From Lachancea thermotolerans CBS 6340 (Eukaryota; Ascomycota; Saccharomycetes; Saccharomycetales; Saccharomycetaceae): a stretch of DNA of 64,000 nt. Shown here piece by piece: positions 59,535 through 64,000 of this stretch. The translations under genes were made by a program, and so were the position numbers. The DNA lies in contig NC_013078.1 of assembly GCF_000142805.1 (NCBI RefSeq), forward strand, positions 248,001-312,000. Reading direction: 5' to 3'. The notes under the pieces are model-generated. The model was not told the origin of the DNA. It was given only the letters and a program-made list of their open reading frames with translations, and did not search any database. The stretch's first letter is position 1; every line of letters starts with the position of its first letter.

Positions 59535-61028
59535 TTAACCGATCATCTCGGTGTACAAGTATGGGGTGAAAACTCTAGCAGCTGTGAAAAGGATAGAGAA
59601 AGCTTCAATCAAAGCAACTGGGAAACCTGCCATACCTCTCTCCTGGAAATTCACGTAAACAGCATAAAAGGCGACAGCGAAAAAAACCCTGGTAAGCAAA
59701 AATGGGCGAGGCATGACACCAGATAGGAAGGAGACTGGAAGCTTTACACAGTCGCCACCTCTCTTGAAGTACTTGAAACAGCCCTTTTGCAAAACCTTCA
59801 AGTCTTTGCTGTCTGCGGCGAATAGCGAATATAGGGCGATTGATAGAACATTGATGACAGAGTCGTAGGATTTTCTTTCGTAGTGATAATCTAACAACTC
59901 ATCTAGAACAACCTCGCGATCGCTAAAGTCCAAATCGCCGATTTTTTTCATTAGCAATACAACGTCGTTTAGGCCGACAGTCATGCCTCCTCCAGTCAGT
60001 GGATGCCTCATGTTTAGTGCGTCACCAATGACACACATGCCAATTACATTGTTCTGTCTCCCAGGCAGGTACGAGTTAGGCATTGATCTAAACTTGCCTT
60101 GAGCTAAAGCTTCGTCAAAGGATGGCCGCAGAGATTCAGGAATGTATGGCTGAACTTTCTTGGTCATCCAAGCTTTGACATCAGATGGCAGCTTAGGAGA
60201 GTTGTATGCGCAAAGAATACGGGTCTCTTCGGGCGAGATTTGATAAACCAAGATTGGCATGTGCTCGGTTCCCAAAATGACGTGGCCATGGTTAGGGGAA
60301 GGCATTTTCGCATGGAAAAGGCTCATGCCGACGAATGAAGATCCAACAGTAGGAACATGATCGGTAGATAGCTCCTTTCTAAACTTGGAGAAGATACCGT
60401 CACAGACAAAGGTAATGTGCGCTTTGAATTCAACTTTTCCGCGGCCGTCGATGTCCACCTTAGCACCAACAACCTCATTGTGACCGTTTTTTAGGATCTC
60501 GACGACGTTACCTTGCAGCCTGGTGACATTAGGCTCCTCGGCCACAATGGCTCTCAGGTTCTGCAAGAACTTTCCGTGAACGAAGCCCACGCCCCTTTCT
60601 CTCTCATCTTCTTCGAAGTCCTTCACGTGAATAGTCTTGTCCTCTGTGACCTTGTCATTACCGTCACGAACCAGCTTGGGGACCTTCTCCACTGGCGCAA
60701 TGTCAGCTTTGTATGGGTAGGGAATGGCCACCTTTTCCCCGTTGTAGAAGACTGTGTAACCTGTGACGGGGATAGCCTCGATATCGTTGATGGATTGCAC
60801 CATTCCCAGGCTCCTCAGGGCCCTCACACCACCAGGTTGCATCAGTTCGCCAACAATACGGTCAGGCATCGACCATTCGCGCTCTACGATCAAAACCTTC
60901 TTGCCCTTTCTGGCCAGCCCTGTGGCAACGCAAGGACCGATAACACCGCATCCAACAATGATGGCGTCGTAGGTGATAGACGCGTCCGCGTTCTTCAAAT
61001 CAGTGTTAGTGGCTTTTCCTCCGGACAT
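59535..61028 (-). CDS. ERG1: Squalene epoxidase Erg1
   Basis: ER and lipid-droplet FAD monooxygenase that turns squalene into 2,3-oxidosqualene in sterol synthesis; the target of terbinafine. It has 497 residues (S. cerevisiae 496). FAD-binding motifs are clear: YDAIIVGCGVIGPCVATGLA near 20-40, VLIVEREW, the middle DG-type VCDGIFSKFRKEL, and GD motif CVIGDALNMRHPLTGGGMTVGL near 345. Hydrophobic C-terminal segments (about 430-490) anchor it to membrane. The upstream region carries Upc2-type motifs, which fits sterol-responsive expression. Confidence 0.97.
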   Translation of the reverse strand: MSGGKATNTDLKNADASITYDAIIVGCGVIGPCVATGLARKGKKVLIVEREWSMPDRIVGELMQPGGVRALRSLGMVQSINDIEAIPVTGYTVFYNGEKVAIPYPYKADIAPVEKVPKLVRDGNDKVTEDKTIHVKDFEEDERERGVGFVHGKFLQNLRAIVAEEPNVTRLQGNVVEILKNGHNEVVGAKVDIDGRGKVEFKAHITFVCDGIFSKFRKELSTDHVPTVGSSFVGMSLFHAKMPSPNHGHVILGTEHMPILVYQISPEETRILCAYNSPKLPSDVKAWMTKKVQPYIPESLRPSFDEALAQGKFRSMPNSYLPGRQNNVIGMCVIGDALNMRHPLTGGGMTVGLNDVVLLMKKIGDLDFSDREVVLDELLDYHYERKSYDSVINVLSIALYSLFAADSKDLKVLQKGCFKYFKRGGDCVKLPVSFLSGVMPRPFLLTRVFFAVAFYAVYVNFQERGMAGFPVALIEAFSILFTAARVFTPYLYTEMIG

Positions 61029-61521
61029 TGTTGAGTTTATCCTAGAAGTTATATCAATTGCACCTGTCTCCCAAGTTTAGATTGTTGATCTCGTAAAACT
61101 AAATATACACGATCAACTCCAACAAAAAAGTGCCTCTGTTCTCGCGATATCCTTATATACCAGCCTGGAAACTTACAATGAACTCGTAGAAAGCCCGTAT
61201 AGTAGCTTGTAAGCGATACAAAGTGGCTTCGACTTAACGTAAACTCGTATTAAATGGTTCGATTTTAGTGAAAATTTATTAAACGATCACTAACGGTGAT
61301 CCCGCTAAACGATACAACGAGCGAAGCGCATGAAAGGCCCCGCTCTAACACTACGTATACGATGAATGCGATGATCATCTGATGCTCGTTTGAAGGAGCA
61401 GTTGAACGGTACTTACAGGGAAAGCGGCTAGAGATAAACACTAGCGAGGCGGTGCAGCAGCGAGCATTAGCGCAACGCCCCAGGGTATGGTGGGAAAACA
61501 AGCCTTGCAAGGGCGGCAGCG
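61029..61521. other. ERG1 promoter and ATF2 3' region (493 bp)
   Basis: Holds three sterol/anoxia-type motifs described separately. No gene-like frame. Confidence 0.6.
61280..61362. promoter_or_regulatory. Sterol/anoxia response motifs of ERG1
   Basis: TAAACGA at 61280-61286, CTAAACGA at 61305-61312 (reverse complement TCGTTTAG, exact AR1 consensus TCGTTYAG) and TATACGA at 61356-61362 (reverse complement TCGTATA, the sterol response element core). All are Upc2/Ecm22-type, 250-335 bp upstream of ERG1. Confidence 0.65.
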
Positions 61522-63090
61522 TCAGCTTTCCAATATGATTGTCTTGAACAGCTCACACAGCTTCTTCCAATCCTCTCTCGTAGGCAATGCGCCCTCTGCG
61601 ACGCACGCGGTAATGTTGAGGCCGCCGATATCGGTCGCACAGAGGTTGATATCAAAAGTGAACCTAAAGCTGCCTGTCGTTTGCGCGAAGATCAGGTCTT
61701 GAATGTGAAAGCCACCCACAGTGGCCCTTGCCTTTTGGGGGAAATATCCAACGTTACTCAGCATCGTGCCTAGACGCGATTTGCCTAATATGCTATTGGT
61801 CACAGCAAGATCAATGTTCTTCGTTTTATAGATGGAGTCAATCATGAGCGCGCCGAGTGGGTACAGGAAATGCTTTTTCCGTTTCGCGTCAACAAATACG
61901 TCCTGGTAGTATCTGACCAGTTTCCAGAATGCTTCTGGCTTATCTGCAACGTTGAAAGAAGATATTTGGTAGTTGTAATGTGAACCCCCGACGTTCGCGC
62001 CGTATCTATACTGCTTTTTGAGCTGCTTGTCTTCTGGCAAAAGCTGAGCGGTATTCATGGCCACCATGATGTTGGATAGCTGTTGGGAGAAGGACTTGCT
62101 GAAAACAATCCCACTTTTGTACAAGGCCGCGAACCAGCAAGCCTGAAAGAACGGAGTTAGAGTACACGAAGGATCCAGCTTGTTCTTGAGCTTTTTTTTG
62201 ACAGCCGCAACTTCGCTAGGCGTGATTTTCAAGAAATAGCTGTAAAAGTCGTTTCCGCCAGGTTCGTTGACCCTCGGAATCGGCGGAGTTGGGGACTTGT
62301 AACCAAAGTATTCACGTAGGACCTGGTTACCAACTAGCTGCGCGAAATAAGACTTTGGGCCCACGTAGCTGATCTGAGTTTCGATCGGGGCCGGCAGTTT
62401 TCCCAGCGTTTCGTGGTCCTGTGAGTAGTCGAAAATAACGTCAGCCTGGGGGAGCGAGGGAGGGAGATTGTTGAGGTGGTCTTGTAGATCGTGAAAAAAG
62501 TTGGCAGATGACATGCCGTCGCTTGAGCAATGGTTAGACAGCAGCAGGATCTTGCGCCACTCGCGGCTTTGAGCGTTGCCTTCTTCAGGGAAACACATAA
62601 TACGCCAATTGGGCCTTGAGTTGTGGCAGTAGGGGATCCGCACTTTGTTAATCAGCTCGAACACCTCGCTGGAGTACTGCCCGCCGTTACTCGCAAACTC
62701 CTTCAGCGCGGCGTTAACGATCTCGGCATACTCCTCCTGATCGTTAAGTAGGACGTCGGCAAAACGCACCCTCTGAAGCACCCGAATGTAGTCGTGCTGT
62801 GGCCACGGCTTCGACAGGTACTCCGACGTTTGGTAGAAATTCACGTCCTGCGCTTCCTTTTTCTCCAACACCGTGTGCAGCAGTAGGGGGTATTCCAGAC
62901 ACATGCCCCGGAGCGCTTCTGCAAGCTCGTTCTCCGAACATGCGCGGTCCAGCTCGCAGAACATCCCGAAGTTTGAGTACAGATCCTGGCGCTGCCCGAG
63001 GGCAAAGTAGTTTTCCAGATTTCCCAGCCTCCGGGCGTGGCCCCTCTTCTCGAGTTCTTCTAACTTCGTGTCAGCTTGAGATGTCGTCAT
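61522..63090 (-). CDS. ATF2: Alcohol O-acetyltransferase, Atf1/Atf2 family
   Basis: Transfers acetyl from acetyl-CoA to alcohols (fusel acetate esters) and, for Atf2, to sterols for detoxification and export. It has 522 residues, close to Atf1/Atf2 (525-535). The catalytic HxxxD motif reads LSNHCSSDGMSSANFFHDL near residue 187. The C-terminal block YFPQKARATVGGFHIQDLIFAQTTGSFRFTFDINLC carries the counterpart of the DFGWG-like structural region. N-terminal amphipathic segment EELEKRGHARRLGNLENYF resembles the lipid-droplet targeting helix. Adjacent to ERG1, as is YGR177C in S. cerevisiae, so ATF2 is preferred over ATF1. Confidence 0.9.
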   Translation of the reverse strand: MTTSQADTKLEELEKRGHARRLGNLENYFALGQRQDLYSNFGMFCELDRACSENELAEALRGMCLEYPLLLHTVLEKKEAQDVNFYQTSEYLSKPWPQHDYIRVLQRVRFADVLLNDQEEYAEIVNAALKEFASNGGQYSSEVFELINKVRIPYCHNSRPNWRIMCFPEEGNAQSREWRKILLLSNHCSSDGMSSANFFHDLQDHLNNLPPSLPQADVIFDYSQDHETLGKLPAPIETQISYVGPKSYFAQLVGNQVLREYFGYKSPTPPIPRVNEPGGNDFYSYFLKITPSEVAAVKKKLKNKLDPSCTLTPFFQACWFAALYKSGIVFSKSFSQQLSNIMVAMNTAQLLPEDKQLKKQYRYGANVGGSHYNYQISSFNVADKPEAFWKLVRYYQDVFVDAKRKKHFLYPLGALMIDSIYKTKNIDLAVTNSILGKSRLGTMLSNVGYFPQKARATVGGFHIQDLIFAQTTGSFRFTFDINLCATDIGGLNITACVAEGALPTREDWKKLCELFKTIILES

Positions 63091-63527
63091 TATCTTAGTA
63101 GTACAGCGACTGTTTGATCCCGGCAGAATTTCCGGCTTTTCTTTACTCTAGCGGGTCCGCTTGAATCTTAAGATTCAAATACCTCGATCAAACATTTTTG
63201 GTCGCTATGATCCCTCCTTAGCACCACAATTTCTCTTCGTGTAGGCATCAACTCCGCCAGATCAAACTTCCCTTTAAAGAATGTAAGGAACGCGACTAAT
63301 ACTCTCCACCTGGAAAAAAACACGAGAATAACGAAAAAAAAAAAAGATGCGAAAAACGGCCACGACCCTGCTCGGCGATCGGCACTAAGAGCAGTCCGAT
63401 TGCGGACATTCAGGCCTCTATTGGGTATGTAATTGAGCGCGGTTGTGGTGACTCCTGCAGGAGCGTTCAGTGATGCGCGCAGGACACTTCCCGATGCCGA
63501 TTTCGTGAAATTACGGCGACAAATGCA
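63091..63527. other. ATF2 promoter region (437 bp)
   Basis: Includes a long A tract near 63335-63346. No frame with homology and no recognised motif. Confidence 0.5.
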
Positions 63528-64000
63528 TCAGGATGCGCAATTCATTGAATTCCGTGTCTTGCATATGCGGCTCTGCAGGTGGCCCAGGCACTCACGGAGC
63601 TGCGGTTGTGAAACTGCGAAGCGGTAAGAAATCTCACGTAGCAATTTGGCCTCGGCCAGTTGGGCCAACATCGGGGTCTGCTTCTGCCGCGGGACGCGAA
63701 CCCCGTGAGCTAACGCGTCGGAGATTTCGAGATATGCTTCCTGGGTTTTGTCCACGTAAGACGGACGCGTAGCGCGGTCCTCTGCACTTCCGGTTGGTGC
63801 CTTCTCAAGTGGGAACATTGAATAAAGCTTTTTACTGGCAATCCTGTGATCAATTGTCTGGGCCTCCGTCTGGGTCTTTGTGCTCGCCGGTAGAAAGTGC
63901 TGCTCCATCCAGTCTAGGTAATCTGTGGTCTGCTGGTCGCTCCAGCGGTGATTGTTTTGGTGCAGCGATGCCGCGTCGTGCGAGAGCTTTGTCACGAGGT
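63528..64000 (-). CDS. Unidentified protein, C-terminal part (start lies beyond the right edge)
   Basis: An open minus-strand frame runs from a TGA at 63528-63530 to the window edge, giving about 157 codons with no ATG at its open end; the first candidate start is a GTG at 63995, so the gene most likely begins outside. I do not recognise the family. The visible part has a Trp-centred segment (HRWSDQQTTDYLDWMEQHF) with a loose Myb/SANT-like look, a polar stretch, then a helical C-terminus (QTPMLAQLAEAKLLREISYRF ... HLQSRICKTRNSM). The S. cerevisiae gene in this place would be PBP1 (YGR178C), which it does not resemble. It may be a lineage-specific gene. Confidence 0.6.
   Translation of the reverse strand, partial: LVTKLSHDAASLHQNNHRWSDQQTTDYLDWMEQHFLPASTKTQTEAQTIDHRIASKKLYSMFPLEKAPTGSAEDRATRPSYVDKTQEAYLEISDALAHGVRVPRQKQTPMLAQLAEAKLLREISYRFAVSQPQLRECLGHLQSRICKTRNSMNCAS

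Overview
The window is a chromosomal segment of a budding yeast in the Saccharomycetaceae. The evidence is compact, almost intron-free genes that match Saccharomyces cerevisiae proteins closely, TACTAAC-type introns, and PAC, RRPE, PACE and CACGTG promoter motifs. Gene order points to a lineage that did not undergo the whole-genome duplication (WGD), probably Lachancea-like. Neighbours that S. cerevisiae splits between chromosome XII left (ORC3, SPO75, MMM1, LMO1, DRS1, COX17, PSR1, SOF1, YEH1, PUF3, EMC6), chromosome XII right (MEU1, POM34, PSR2, YEH2, IRC25, SDO1, IZH3, UBR2), chromosome VII (CBP4, ERG1, ATF2, TIM13, QCR9, UBR1, TYS1, TFG1, HGH1) and chromosome X (COX16, SYS1, CYR1, APS3) are interleaved here. 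Duplicated pairs such as PSR1/PSR2 and YEH1/YEH2 are single genes. The genus is an inference; the family-level call is firm.

Layout. 1-12.4 kb: the cut-off ORC3, then COX16, SPO75, MMM1, LMO1, DRS1 and SYS1, packed tightly. 12.4-28.1 kb: a sparse stretch with three gene-free blocks of about 2.0 kb each. CYR1 (adenylate cyclase, 1890 aa) lies between the first two, and COX17, MEU1, POM34 and a PSR phosphatase lie between the second and third. 28.1-42.3 kb: SOF1, a steryl ester hydrolase, IRC25, SDO1, IZH3, PUF3, EMC6, HGH1 and TFG1. 43-56 kb: TYS1, then the two N-recognin-family ubiquitin ligases UBR2 and UBR1 head to head. 56-64 kb: QCR9 (intron), TIM13, tRNA-Gly(GCC), APS3 (intron), CBP4, ERG1, an ATF2-like acetyltransferase, and the 3' part of an unidentified gene running off the right edge.

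Functional themes visible in the DNA. (1) Ribosome biogenesis genes DRS1, SOF1 and SDO1, plus HGH1, carry PAC elements, mostly with RRPE elements; at DRS1 the PAC core is expanded into a five-copy ATGAG array. (2) PUF3 has eight PUM repeats whose recognition residues predict UGUAUAUA. Matching UGUANAUA sites lie just after the stop codons of the mitochondrial genes COX17 (two), TIM13 and CBP4, further downstream of COX16, and after PUF3 itself. (3) The 311-bp UBR2-UBR1 promoter holds two Rpn4-type PACE elements; Ubr2 is known to destroy Rpn4, so this suggests a feedback loop. (4) The ERG1 promoter has Upc2-type sterol/anoxia motifs.

I see no transposon, LTR, CRISPR, integrated virus or centromere. 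Start codons were set at the first conserved ATG; several longer frames begin at non-ATG codons and were trimmed.
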